Shown here: positions 1-8,028 of the stretch, piece by piece | Numbering within the stretch: the stretch's first letter is position 1 | Layout of the letters: each line of letters opens with the position of its first letter | Assembly: GCF_928381405.1 (NCBI RefSeq) | Contig: NZ_CAKMSB010000002.1 | Span: 283,351-347,350, forward strand | From: Rothia nasisuis | GTDB lineage: Bacteria > Actinomycetota > Actinomycetes > Actinomycetales > Micrococcaceae | Direction of reading: 5' to 3' | Length of the DNA stretch: 64,000 nucleotides | Translations under genes and position numbers: made by a program | Notes under the pieces: model-generated | Told to the model about the DNA's origin: nothing | Database searches by the model: none | What the model saw: the letters and a program-made list of their open reading frames with translations, nothing else

Positions 1-377
1 TCACCTTCAATGCCAATCACACGTTTGATATACACCGTATCTGAGCCCACCAGTCCCAGCCACTGCCCAGCCGTCCCTATGGGGTCACGCACCCAGGGGC
101 TACCTGAGACATAGGGCGCAAATGAGCCAGAACCATCAAACACCACCACATCACCGCGCGCTGGGTGCCGATCGTATTTAGCCACCACAATACGATCACC
201 CGGCTCATAGGTTGGCTCCATGGAACTTGACGGTATATAAAACACATCAAACACAAACGTCCTCATGAGCAAGAGCAAGGCAAATGCCAAGGCGGTGGCA
301 ACAGCAATAAGGCGCCAGCCCCGCGCAAAGGGCTGGCGCCTTATCTCAGTGGATTCGGCGGAATCGCCAGTTACCAT
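1..377 (-). CDS. lepB: Signal peptidase I, N-terminal part (cut by window start)
   Basis: Type I signal peptidase, which cleaves signal peptides from Sec and Tat substrates at the outer face of the membrane. The first 125 residues are in the window; the 3' end lies beyond base 1. Residues about 21-38 form one membrane anchor after a short cytoplasmic tail containing RRQPFARGWR. The catalytic serine is Ser52 in the SSSMEPT motif. The catalytic lysine is Lys118 in YIKRVIG. I start at the ATG at 377 because it gives a normal short N-terminus and lies 26 bases after the rplS stop, although no strong ribosome binding site is visible. It is the last gene seen of the rpsP-khpA-rimM-trmD-rplS-lepB run. 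The family call is seen in the motifs; co-transcription is inferred. Confidence 0.93.
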   Translation of the reverse strand, partial: MVTGDSAESTEIRRQPFARGWRLIAVATALAFALLLLMRTFVFDVFYIPSSSMEPTYEPGDRIVVAKYDRHPARGDVVVFDGSGSFAPYVSGSPWVRDPIGTAGQWLGLVGSDTVYIKRVIGIEG

Positions 378-403
378 TGATACAGCTAAAACCTGGTCGC
401 GGT

Positions 404-751
404 TTAGGATTCGCGCTTCTCGCGGATACGAGCGGCTTTACCGTGACGGTCACGCATGTAGTACAGTTTCGCACGACGAACGTCACCGCGGCTCACAACC
501 TCAATCTTATCGATGACAGGAGAGTGAACGGGGAATGTACGCTCAACACCAACGCCGAAGGAAACCTTACGGACGGTGAAGGTCTCGCGGACGCCGCCAC
601 CCTGACGGCCTACCACAAAGCCCTTGAAAACCTGAACACGGCTACGGCTACCTTCAACAATGTTAACGTGAACGTTGAGGGTATCTCCGGGGCCAAATTC
701 GGGTATATCGGTGCGAAGTGACTTGTTGTCAATGAAGTCAAGAGTCTGCAT
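404..751 (-). CDS. rplS: 50S ribosomal protein L19
   Basis: Large-subunit ribosomal protein bL19, located at the 30S/50S interface. The product is 115 residues, the usual length for the family, starting [19 protein letters not shown] and containing [20 protein letters not shown] and a basic C-terminus ending RIREKRES. The frame stays open upstream to 961, but family length and start sequence place the true ATG at 751, behind a GGAGA-type ribosome binding site. It lies downstream of trmD with a long gap (752-1144) that probably holds its own promoter and a structured leader. Identification is firm; separate transcription from trmD is inferred. Confidence 0.97.
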   Translation of the reverse strand: MQTLDFIDNKSLRTDIPEFGPGDTLNVHVNIVEGSRSRVQVFKGFVVGRQGGGVRETFTVRKVSFGVGVERTFPVHSPVIDKIEVVSRGDVRRAKLYYMRDRHGKAARIREKRES

Positions 752-1144
752 TGAGTTTCTCCGTGAATATCTCTGCCGCAGGTCAAACATATTCGAGTTT
801 CGCGCAGGCAGTGTCTGAGGGCTACCGCTATCTGGCGGCACCAGACCGATGCTGTCTGCGAGTACACTGTTCTCACCGGTACCCGCCGTTGGGGCACCGG
901 TAGCTCGTGTTGTTGGTGGTCGCTCTTCCCCCTGCGGCAGGGGCGTGCCCAACACGAACACAAAGAAAAATTATCCCACAGAAAAGCCACCTTCGCCAGA
1001 TGAATGGAGGCGGGCGCAGCGGAGGAATTCTGTGAGTTTGGTTGCAGGTTCCGAGTAGGGGCAGCTGACCTCTACCGTCTCCGGTGTCTCACTACCCTGC
1101 TTGCGGCAGAGCCAGCCTTTAAGGGCAGGTAAAACGCGCGGTGG
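752..1144 (-). promoter_or_regulatory. Long structured leader/promoter region of rplS
   Basis: This stretch of about 390 bases between trmD and rplS has no credible gene. On the minus strand a GATAAT -10-like element lies at 970-975, which would give a leader of roughly 210 nt before the rplS ATG. The leader can form a CCCCTG/CAGGGG hairpin at 929-943 and a second hairpin whose arms are ACCGGT at 875-880 and 896-901. Autoregulatory leaders are known for several ribosomal proteins, including L19 in Firmicutes. Whether this one acts that way is inference. Confidence 0.4.
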
Positions 1145-1933
1145 TTAGCTCCCGCCCTCTTTCTTGGCAGAATACAGTTCTTGCAGGAGCTTGCGGTCTT
1201 TTTTATCCCAGCCCTCTGCCGGGTAGGCCTTGACCATGTCGGGGCGGCGGGCGAAGGTGCGCTTTATTTGCTCGTCGCGGCGCCAGCGGGCAATGGCCCC
1301 GTGGTTACCTGAGAGCAGGACGGGCGGCACCTCCTGCTCCCGCCAGGTGGCAGGTTTGGTGTACACCGGGTACTCCAGTAGGCCCCCGGTATGAGATTCT
1401 TCTTCCAGTGATTCAGGGTTGCCCATAGCACCGGGAATCAGGCGGGTGACTGCCTCAATCATGACCATGACCGCTACCTCACCACCATAGAGCACGTAGT
1501 CGCCGATAGAGACCGGCCTGACCCTGAAATGGCCCTGAGCCCAGTCAAGTACACGCTCGTCAATTCCCTCGTACCGGGCAGGAGCAAAGACAATATGCTC
1601 TTCAGCTGCCAGTTCATAGGCCATCTGCTGGGTGAACACGGCCCCGGCGGGAGACGGCACAATGAGCAGGGGCTTCTCGCCCTGTTCCGTGAGGGGCACT
1701 GGGGTGGCGGCAAGCGCCTGGTCAAGGGCTAGGCCCCAGGGCTCGGGCTTCATGACCATACCCGCTCCCCCACCGTAAGGGGTGTCATCCACTGTTTTGT
1801 GGCGATCGAAAGCGAAATCACGCAGGTCGGTCACGTGCAAATCAACCCTGCCGGAGTTGCATGCTTTACCCATGAGAGAAAGCCGGAGCGGGGCCAGGTA
1901 TTCGGGGAAGATGGTGATGACATCAAAGCGCAT
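1145..1933 (-). CDS. trmD: tRNA (guanine-N1)-methyltransferase TrmD
   Basis: Methylates G37 next to the anticodon in tRNAs reading CNN codons, using S-adenosylmethionine. The product is 262 residues, close to the usual 250-260. The family motif [17 protein letters not shown] is at residues 49-65, and the knotted SAM site [20 protein letters not shown] at about 143-162. The C-terminal segment [19 protein letters not shown] is typical. By eye, Glu179 occupies the position of the general-base aspartate of E. coli TrmD (Asp169). The start is 5 bases after the rimM stop, so the two are surely co-transcribed. No alternative identity is plausible. Confidence 0.97.
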   Translation of the reverse strand: MRFDVITIFPEYLAPLRLSLMGKACNSGRVDLHVTDLRDFAFDRHKTVDDTPYGGGAGMVMKPEPWGLALDQALAATPVPLTEQGEKPLLIVPSPAGAVFTQQMAYELAAEEHIVFAPARYEGIDERVLDWAQGHFRVRPVSIGDYVLYGGEVAVMVMIEAVTRLIPGAMGNPESLEEESHTGGLLEYPVYTKPATWREQEVPPVLLSGNHGAIARWRRDEQIKRTFARRPDMVKAYPAEGWDKKDRKLLQELYSAKKEGGS

Positions 1934-1938
1934 GGGGT

Positions 1939-2553
1939 TTAGCTGTGCTCACTCTCGGTGTCTACTTCGTCGTCTTCATCGCTGTTGAGTTCGAGCAAGC
2001 CGGCAGGCGGGTTGATGATGACGTATCCTTCTTCGGTGTCAATGGCAGGCACAAGTTCTTCGACGAAGGGAATCATGACCTCTTCACCATCTGCGGTGTT
2101 TTCAAGGATGAGCAGGTCCTGGGTGGGCATGGTCTGCAGCCCGGTGACGATGGCGACGGGCTCCTCTGGCAGGTAGCCGTCCTTGATGTCGGCGGCCAAG
2201 TAGACGGGTAGGTCAAGCAGTTCGTGCTCATAGTAGCCTTCATCGTCACCGTCGGTTTCTGCTTCGCTAGCAGAGTCAAAGGTGAGGCGGGTGTCCCGCA
2301 GGTCTTCAGCCTGGTTTCGGTTTTTTACTTCGTCAAAGCCGACGACCAAGATTTTCTTGTTCCAGCGGGAAGATTTGACGGTGAGGGTGCCGGCGGGGGC
2401 GATGCGCCCCGCTGCGGACGTCGGGTCAAAGTTGTCAATCTTGAGTACGGAACCGGGGGCAAAGCGTTCTTCAGGAGCATCCGTAAAGAGCTGAACGGTG
2501 ACTTCGCCCCGAATGCCATGGGGTTTGCCGATGCGGGCAACCAGAACCTGCAT
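1939..2553 (-). CDS. rimM: Ribosome maturation factor RimM
   Basis: Assembly factor for the 30S head domain that works with S19 and acts on 16S rRNA processing. The protein has 204 residues. The N-terminal RimM domain begins [22 protein letters not shown]-barrel-like C-terminal half contains ELLDLPVYL, the segment [22 protein letters not shown], split here as [13 protein letters not shown] then MIPFVEELV, and [13 protein letters not shown] very acidic tail ([15 protein letters not shown]) makes it longer than E. coli RimM. The ribosome binding site AAGGAGAACCC precedes the ATG. It is followed after 5 bases by trmD, the classical rimM-trmD pair. Confidence 0.95.
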   Translation of the reverse strand: MQVLVARIGKPHGIRGEVTVQLFTDAPEERFAPGSVLKIDNFDPTSAAGRIAPAGTLTVKSSRWNKKILVVGFDEVKNRNQAEDLRDTRLTFDSASEAETDGDDEGYYEHELLDLPVYLAADIKDGYLPEEPVAIVTGLQTMPTQDLLILENTADGEEVMIPFVEELVPAIDTEEGYVIINPPAGLLELNSDEDDEVDTESEHS

Positions 2554-2719
2554 GGGTTCTCCTTGAGGTGGTGTGTGGGTTTTGTACTAACTTTACCGGG
2601 TTTTGGCTCTTCTACGCCGTTTCATTGTTACGGGGCTGGTGACCGTAAGCAGGAGCGAAAGGACCTAGCCCAGCAGGTGGTCTGCCAAAGGCGCGGACGC
2701 CAGGGGGCAGATGCAAGAA

Positions 2720-2760
2720 GGCCCCTACCGCTTGGTGTGAAACGGTAGGGGCCTCTTTTT
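2720..2760. terminator. Strong hairpin between khpA and rimM
   Basis: An 11-bp perfect inverted repeat, GGCCCCTACCG at 2720-2730 and CGGTAGGGGCC at 2743-2753, with a 12-nt loop. The T-run (TCTTTTT) is on the plus-strand side, although no plus-strand gene lies upstream. Read on the minus strand, after khpA, the hairpin is followed only by TTCTTGC. It may partly end or attenuate the rpsP-khpA message before rimM. Confidence 0.6.
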
Positions 2761-2770
2761 ATGTATTTAG

Positions 2771-3013
2771 TTAGCGTCTCTTGTCGGTGTCAATCACATC
2801 TACCCGCACGTGGTCGCCGTCGTTGATGGCGTTGACTACGGTGCGGATGGACTGGGCGGTACGGCCGGAGCGGCCAATCACACGGCCCAAATCATCAGGG
2901 TTGACACGAACCTCCAGAGTTTCACCGCGACGGCCGTCCTTAGAACGAACTTTCACGTCCTCCGGGTGATCAACAATACCCCGAACGAGGTGTTCGAGAG
3001 CGTCAGCCAACAT
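2771..3013 (-). CDS. khpA: KhpA-type KH-domain RNA-binding protein
   Basis: Small single-KH-domain RNA-binding protein of 80 residues. The KH GxxG loop is visible in LGRVIGRSGRTAQSIRTVV (about residues 42-60), ending VRVDVIDTDKRR. KhpA homologues bind many RNAs, and in some Gram-positive bacteria they form a heterodimer with KhpB that affects cell division. The gene starts only 2 bases after the rpsP stop, the classical rpsP-khpA pairing. Family identity is clear from sequence; its targets here are unknown. Confidence 0.93.
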   Translation of the reverse strand: MLADALEHLVRGIVDHPEDVKVRSKDGRRGETLEVRVNPDDLGRVIGRSGRTAQSIRTVVNAINDGDHVRVDVIDTDKRR

Positions 3014-3015
3014 GA

Positions 3016-3456
3016 TTACTCAGCTGCTTCCTCAGAAGCTGCTTCGTCAGCAGCCTCTTCTGCGGGAGCTTCTTCAGCTACCTCTTCAGCCTTGTCCTCG
3101 CCCTTGGGGGTGATTGCCTCAGGGAGGATGACCGAACCCTTTTCGGGAACAACGAACTCGGGCTTGGCGTCAACGGGCTTTACGGTTGACTCAGCCTTTT
3201 CGCCCTTGGCAGCAGCCAGGTCGCCGGTCAGCTTCAGCAGAGCAGCTACCTGCTCGGTGGGCTGGGCGCCAACGGACAGCCAGTACTGGGCACGCTCCGA
3301 GTTAATCTCGATGCGCGAGGGGTTCTCGGTCGGGTGGTAAATGCCGATTTCCTCGATAGCCTTACCGTCACGCTTGGTGCGTGAGTCAGCTACTACAACA
3401 CGGTAGCGGGGATCGCGGATTTTACCGAAACGCTTGAGACGAATTTTAACAGCCAC
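3016..3456 (-). CDS. rpsP: 30S ribosomal protein S16
   Basis: Small-subunit protein bS16. The N-terminal 80 residues are the complete S16 fold ([19 protein letters not shown], then [19 protein letters not shown]). A C-terminal extension of about 60 residues brings the length to 146. It is rich in Ala and Glu ([20 protein letters not shown]). Acidic S16 tails are common in actinobacteria. The start is GTG at 3456, preceded by an AGGAG ribosome binding site at a good distance. It heads the rpsP-khpA-rimM-trmD run. Confidence 0.97.
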   Translation of the reverse strand: MAVKIRLKRFGKIRDPRYRVVVADSRTKRDGKAIEEIGIYHPTENPSRIEINSERAQYWLSVGAQPTEQVAALLKLTGDLAAAKGEKAESTVKPVDAKPEFVVPEKGSVILPEAITPKGEDKAEEVAEEAPAEEAADEAASEEAAE

Positions 3457-3662
3457 TGTAGTGGTTTCTCCTGTTTTCTATAACTGTTCGAGGTCAGGCT
3501 TCAGCTCGTGGGGCGGGCTTCTTCAAGACCTCTGCGGACACAACCTCACCCGGATGAGAGGGGCCGAGTGAAATCGAGTACCCGTCAAGTATGCCAGCTC
3601 AGCCTGCCTTAAGCTAGAGTTTGACGGCTTACCCAGGCGTGTTGTGAGCAAGCTGACCGACT

Positions 3663-4829
3663 TTATTTTTTCAGGGCCTGCTTCCAGCTCACAGAGGTGC
3701 CGCCGCGCATGATGTTGGCCCGGTAAATGCGAGCGCCCACACGGGTCAGCAGAGCTGCTGTAGCCAGTGTAATCACAAGGGCAAGCGCAGGTTCCCATAA
3801 GGCCACGTCCTCAGTCAGCAGGCGGCGAGGCATCGCGATGGATGAAAGCACCGGCACAAAGGAGACTACTCTAAGCCAGAAGTCTGATAGATAGATACCG
3901 GCGAAGAGGGCCGCGATGAGCACCATCATGAGGGGGATTGAGAGGTTGGTGACGTCCTCAGCCCGAGCGGACATAGCGCCAACAGCAGCCCAGATGGTTG
4001 CAACGGCTGCGAAGCCCGCAATGTAGAAGAGAGCGAACCAGCCAGCTGAGGGCAGAATCCAGCCAAACTCGGTGGCTGAGCCTGTTATCTGCATGGCTAC
4101 AAGGGCGGTGGCCCCGTAGACTACGACTTGCAAGATGGCCAAGATAATGTTGCCAATGATCTTCCCAGTCAACAGTTGCCCCAGCGGTATAGCGGTGGCA
4201 ATGATTTCAACGATACGATTCTGTTTCTCTTCGACCACTGAATTAGCAATTGCCACGCCAAAGAGAATCGTTGACATGTAAAAAATCATGGCGAAAGCTA
4301 GGGAAACTATCATAGCCAACCCAGCGTTATTCTTACCGTTGATGGTCTGGGTTGTGACGGTGGTGCCCGAGTTAAGGGCGCTCAAATCGATACCGGCGGC
4401 AGTAGCGTTTTCGGCGGTCACCGTTGCAGAGATGGCAGAACTTAGGTCAGTGATAATAGTGTTATCGGGAGAGGAGTCGAAGACGAGTTCCCAGCCGTCT
4501 TCAGCCGGCGCCAGGTAGACGTCTGCCTCGCCGTCAACGACCAAGGCGCGAGCCGCGTCCGCATTCTCCACCTGGGTGGCGGTGTAGCTAGCTTCGTCGC
4601 CGATAGCAGAGTCAGTTGCTGCAATCAGGGCAGAGGCCCTGTCGTCACTGGTGGCTACGGTGTAGCTTGATGAGCCCGAGTTGAGAAAGTAGGGAATCAA
4701 AATAGAGGCCAGAAGAATGACCAGGGTAAGGAGGGTACTTCCAATAAAAGATTTGTCGCGCAGCTTGACCATGACCTCTCGGGTTGCCACAATCTGCCAG
4801 GCGTTTTTCGGTGCTGCATGGGTCGTCAT
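3663..4829 (-). CDS. ABC-2 type transporter permease (NatB-like)
   Basis: Membrane subunit of an ABC exporter, 388 residues. The N-terminal segment (VMVKLRDKSFIGSTLL) leads into a first membrane helix. A large extracytoplasmic loop at about 55-165 follows, then five or six hydrophobic helices. EEKQNRIVEIIATAIPLGQLLTGK is the conserved coupling region of the ABC-2/NatB family, split here as EEKQNRIVEIIATA then IPLGQLLTGK. It overlaps the stop of the ATPase gene by 4 bases, so the two form one transporter. Similar pairs export sodium, peptides or drugs; the substrate cannot be read from sequence. The two-component genes upstream suggest envelope stress control, by inference. Confidence 0.85.
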   Translation of the reverse strand: MTTHAAPKNAWQIVATREVMVKLRDKSFIGSTLLTLVILLASILIPYFLNSGSSSYTVATSDDRASALIAATDSAIGDEASYTATQVENADAARALVVDGEADVYLAPAEDGWELVFDSSPDNTIITDLSSAISATVTAENATAAGIDLSALNSGTTVTTQTINGKNNAGLAMIVSLAFAMIFYMSTILFGVAIANSVVEEKQNRIVEIIATAIPLGQLLTGKIIGNIILAILQVVVYGATALVAMQITGSATEFGWILPSAGWFALFYIAGFAAVATIWAAVGAMSARAEDVTNLSIPLMMVLIAALFAGIYLSDFWLRVVSFVPVLSSIAMPRRLLTEDVALWEPALALVITLATAALLTRVGARIYRANIMRGGTSVSWKQALKK

Positions 4830-5746
4830 TGTCCTGTAACCTTTCGGTAAATTTCGCCGAGGGTAGGTAGCTGGCGAGAAAATTCGTGCATGTCGCGGCT
4901 GAGACCTTCGCGCAGAATCTGTGCGCGTAACTCGTGCATCTGCGTGCCGGGAGCAAATTCTAAAGTGGCTTCAGTGCCGTTGACATCAAGGACGGTAATG
5001 CCCGGTATGTCTCGTAGCCAGGCGGCATCGACCCCGCCCCGGTAGAGGTAGCGGGGGGTGCCCGATTCCCGGAGTTCGGTGGCTGCCCCCTGGGCCCTCA
5101 CGGTGCCCCTGTGCAGGATAACCACACGGTCACAGAGACGGTCTACGAGGTCGAGCTGGTGGGATGAGAAGAGAATGGGGACGCCGGTGCGCATGAGTTC
5201 TCGCATCATGGAGACCAAGGTGTCCACGGCCTTGGGGTCAAGCCCTGAGAAGGGCTCATCGAGAATCAGGGCTGTGGGCTGGTGCAGAATGGAGGCAACA
5301 ATCTGCACTCGCTGTTGGTTGCCTAACGAGAGGGATTCGAGCTTGTCGTTCAGGCGCTCCCCCAGCCCCAGTTCTGTCAGATGCTCGGTGGCGACCGTGC
5401 GGGCGGCTACGGCGCTCATGCCGCGTAGCTGCCCCAGGTAGATGAGTTGCGACAGGATGGGCTGTTTGGGGTAGAGCCCACGTTCTTCGGGCATGTAGCC
5501 AAATCCGGCTCGGTCAGCGGCGGTGATAGGGCGGTCGCGGTACAGCACCTGCCCGGCGGTGGGTTCGAGCAGGCCCATCATCATGCGCATGCTCGTGGTT
5601 TTGCCCGCGCCGTTGGCCCCGAGAAAACCGGTCATTAATCCCGGCTCAACGGTGAAGCTCGCGTCCTCCACCACGGTTTTAGCGTCGGTGCCGGTACCGA
5701 AGACCTTGGTCAGGCCCCGCACCTCAATTCTGTTGTGATCAGTCAT
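4826..5746 (-). CDS. ABC transporter ATP-binding protein (NatA-like)
   Basis: Cytoplasmic ATPase subunit of 306 residues. Walker A is GANGAGKTTS near residue 43. The signature is LSLGNQQRVQI, with Asn where the usual Gly-Gly motif has its second Gly. Walker B is ALILDEPFSGLDP, and the switch histidine is in FSSHQL. A C-terminal extension of about 85 residues (from RESGTPRYLYRG) resembles the accessory domain of NatA/YhaQ-type ATPases. The ribosome binding site AGGAGG lies 5 bases before the ATG. It precedes its permease with a 4-base overlap and follows the kinase/regulator genes in the same direction. Confidence 0.88.
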   Translation of the reverse strand: MTDHNRIEVRGLTKVFGTGTDAKTVVEDASFTVEPGLMTGFLGANGAGKTTSMRMMMGLLEPTAGQVLYRDRPITAADRAGFGYMPEERGLYPKQPILSQLIYLGQLRGMSAVAARTVATEHLTELGLGERLNDKLESLSLGNQQRVQIVASILHQPTALILDEPFSGLDPKAVDTLVSMMRELMRTGVPILFSSHQLDLVDRLCDRVVILHRGTVRAQGAATELRESGTPRYLYRGGVDAAWLRDIPGITVLDVNGTEATLEFAPGTQMHELRAQILREGLSRDMHEFSRQLPTLGEIYRKVTGQ

Positions 5747-5880
5747 GATTACCTCCTAGGGTGTGGTATTACACTCAGTTTAGGAGGGGGGCTACTAGAG
5801 CGGCTCCCCCGCCAGGTGGAACCTAACGGGGGAGATTTCAGAGCGGACGGTGTGGGCCTGGTTGAGAGAGCACCGCTGGT

Positions 5881-6588
5881 TTAGTGCATTAGGCCGACCC
5901 GGTGCGCGAAGATGACCGCTCCTACCCGGTCACGGCTGTGGGTTTTAGCCAAAATATTAGAAACGTGGGTTTTCACCGTGGCCGCCCCCAGAAAGAGCCG
6001 CTCAGCAATTTCAGCGTTGGTCAGCCCCTGTGCGAGCAGTTCAAGGGTTTCCTTTTCGCGCGGGGTCAAGGTAGCCAAGGCGAAGGCATCTTCAGCGCTG
6101 AGCTCCTGCCTGCCCTCACCTTGCTGTGCCCCACCGGAGGCTACAAGGGCCTCCCGATTCCCCGCTTGCTCTACAAAGCGGGCAATCAGAGGAACAGTCA
6201 TCTCAGGTGAGAGAAGAGCCAGGCCGCCGGCTACCTTACGGATAGCATCGACTAGCTCGTCAGCCTCAGAGGTTTTGAGCATGAATCCGCTGGCCCCTGC
6301 CTGCAGGGCAGCAAAAAGGTAGTCTTCGCGATCAAAGGTAGTAAGAATGAGGACGCTGACCGCCGGTAGGCTTGCGGTGATGCTGGCGGTAGCGGCAATT
6401 CCGTCCATCACGGGCATTTGAACGTCCATCAGTACCACGTCGGGCTGTAAGGCGGTAGCGAGTTCCAGGGCCTCAGCTCCGTTACGGGCCTGCCCAACAA
6501 CCTCTATGTCGTCCTCCATCGAGAGAATTAGAGCGAAACCCGAACGGACCATGTCTTGGTCATCGGCAAGAAGTACTTTAAGCGTCAT
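5881..6588 (-). CDS. NarL/LuxR-family response regulator
   Basis: DNA-binding response regulator of 235 residues. The receiver domain covers residues 1-120, with acidic pocket ADDQD, phosphoacceptor Asp55 in VVLMDVQMPVMDG, Thr in LILTTFD and Lys in GFMLKTSEADEL. A linker of about 45 residues is longer than usual. The C-terminal LuxR helix-turn-helix is LTPREKETLELLAQGLTNAE. The gene starts 6 bases after the kinase stop. The likely target is the adjacent ABC transporter, by analogy with LiaR/DesR-type systems whose kinases are also of the HisKA_3 type. Confidence 0.92.
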   Translation of the reverse strand: MTLKVLLADDQDMVRSGFALILSMEDDIEVVGQARNGAEALELATALQPDVVLMDVQMPVMDGIAATASITASLPAVSVLILTTFDREDYLFAALQAGASGFMLKTSEADELVDAIRKVAGGLALLSPEMTVPLIARFVEQAGNREALVASGGAQQGEGRQELSAEDAFALATLTPREKETLELLAQGLTNAEIAERLFLGAATVKTHVSNILAKTHSRDRVGAVIFAHRVGLMH

Positions 6589-6594
6589 AGCGTC

Positions 6595-7959
6595 CTAAGA
6601 ATGTGTATCGAAAGTTGCGGGGAACCGCACCTGCACTCGCCAGCCCTCCGTGCCCTCACGGCGGCCCACGCAGGAGGTGCCCCCAAGGGCTGCTGCCCGT
6701 TCACGGATTCCCTGAACGCCGTAGCCCTGGTGGGTAGATGTGGGAGCAAGGGAGCCTTCCCTCTTACTGTTAGAGCCTACACCCGGCCCATCATCGGTCA
6801 CTTCAAGTTCGGCCCAGCCCTCATGGGTGGAGCCACCGGTGCGTAAGGCGATGACCACCCTCTGGGCAGCTGAGTGCTTGCGGGCGTTGGTAAGCGCCTC
6901 TTGCACCATACGGTACATCGAGAGTTGCGTTCCCTGCTGTAGGGTGCTGAGCATCGTAAGGTCCTCCGAACTCACCTGCACCGTGACCGACAGGTTACCG
7001 GTAACAGTCGGGGAAGCCAGAGACAGGATGTCTACAACCTGCGGCTCCTTAGAGGTTCCAGAAGAGTGCTCGTCCTCTCCAGATGCACGCAGTACACGAA
7101 TGAGGTTTTTCATCTCTGTGACTGACGAGCGTGCCAACTTCTCGATGTTAGCCAGCGGCTCAGCTGCCAGCTCGGGTTTCTTCTCCAGGGCCCTGCGGGC
7201 AGCTGCCGCCTGAACCCCCATGGACGACACGTGATGGCCCACCGAATCATGTAGCTCCCGGGCTATGCGCAGGCGATCACGGGTCACAGCGTCCTCGGCC
7301 ATCTGCGCGCTCTGAGCTTCGAGCTGTTGAGCCTGAGCTGACAGAATTGTGCGCTGGTAGGCCTGGCTCCAGGCGGTGCGGCCCATGATCGCCGCGCACC
7401 CGAAATAGAACACGTTGGTAAAAATAACCATCACATAGCTAGCGGTGGGCTTGATGAACAGCCCACCCTGGTAGTCCTCAATCCCGATGATTTGGTACCC
7501 AGCATCGGTCACTACCCATCCCATCACAAACCAGAGTAAAACAATGAGGCAGATTAGGGCATAAACAATCCAGGTCATGGCCCGATTCTTACCCCAGGCC
7601 AAACCTGCATAGAGCACCGCGAAGTAAGACAGCTGGTAGCTTAGGGTCGCAGAGGCTATGACGGAAAAATAGCTCAGGACGAAGAAGAGCAGGGTCGCTA
7701 CAAGCATCATGGTCAACGGGAAGCGTCTGCGTGCAGCCAGGGGCAGGGTCATACCCGCCGCTGCCCAGTAGGAATTTCGGATTTGCTCGCTATCATCTCC
7801 CAAAAGACCTGCTGAGTGGTAGGCCGCATTCAGTAGCAGGGTAACCACTAAAACCACCAGCCAGATGAGAACATCTTTACGTAGGGACGCCGGTGATGGA
7901 GCTGGGCGCTCCCAGTCTGGGTCAATCTGTGAGAAAGAAAAACGAGTGGAACTAGTCAC
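6595..7959 (-). CDS. HisKA_3-type sensor histidine kinase
   Basis: Membrane sensor kinase of 454 residues. A cytoplasmic N-terminus precedes about six hydrophobic helices between residues 30 and 195. A coiled-coil-like stretch rich in Gln/Ala (AQAQQLEAQSAQMAEDA) follows. The HisKA_3 dimerisation box has phosphoacceptor His237 in RIARELHDSVGHHV. A HATPase_c domain carries the N-box (ALTNARKHS) and the G1 box (VTDDGPGVG). There is no large extracellular sensor domain, so it probably senses membrane state. It is the first gene of the kinase-regulator-ABC run; its regulator follows after 6 bases. Confidence 0.92.
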   Translation of the reverse strand: MTSSTRFSFSQIDPDWERPAPSPASLRKDVLIWLVVLVVTLLLNAAYHSAGLLGDDSEQIRNSYWAAAGMTLPLAARRRFPLTMMLVATLLFFVLSYFSVIASATLSYQLSYFAVLYAGLAWGKNRAMTWIVYALICLIVLLWFVMGWVVTDAGYQIIGIEDYQGGLFIKPTASYVMVIFTNVFYFGCAAIMGRTAWSQAYQRTILSAQAQQLEAQSAQMAEDAVTRDRLRIARELHDSVGHHVSSMGVQAAAARRALEKKPELAAEPLANIEKLARSSVTEMKNLIRVLRASGEDEHSSGTSKEPQVVDILSLASPTVTGNLSVTVQVSSEDLTMLSTLQQGTQLSMYRMVQEALTNARKHSAAQRVVIALRTGGSTHEGWAELEVTDDGPGVGSNSKREGSLAPTSTHQGYGVQGIRERAAALGGTSCVGRREGTEGWRVQVRFPATFDTHS

Positions 7960-7984
7960 CTGCCCACTCTATCAAGCCCGGTCA

Positions 7985-8020
7985 TGCCGTTACCTCCCCC
8001 CGCAGACGGAGGTAACGGCA
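7985..8020 (-). terminator. Hairpin after the 627-residue gene
   Basis: A 13-bp perfect inverted repeat (7985-7997 with 8008-8020) sits just past the stop of the 8029-9912 gene and before the kinase gene. There is no T-run after it on the minus strand, so it is either a U-tract-free terminator or an RNA-stabilising hairpin. Confidence 0.55.
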
Positions 8021-8028
8021 CTATCGAC

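Noticed and set aside
2224..2748. Long open frame on the plus strand opposite rimM
   Set aside because: It is antisense to a certain gene and has no ribosome binding site or family resemblance. Other long antisense frames (for example 12614-12901, 44771-45163 and 61545-62204) were dropped for the same reason.
5755..5780. GTGT-AATACC-ACAC repeat before the ABC ATPase as a GntR-type operator
   Set aside because: The arms are only 4 bp and the adjacent two-component system already explains regulation.
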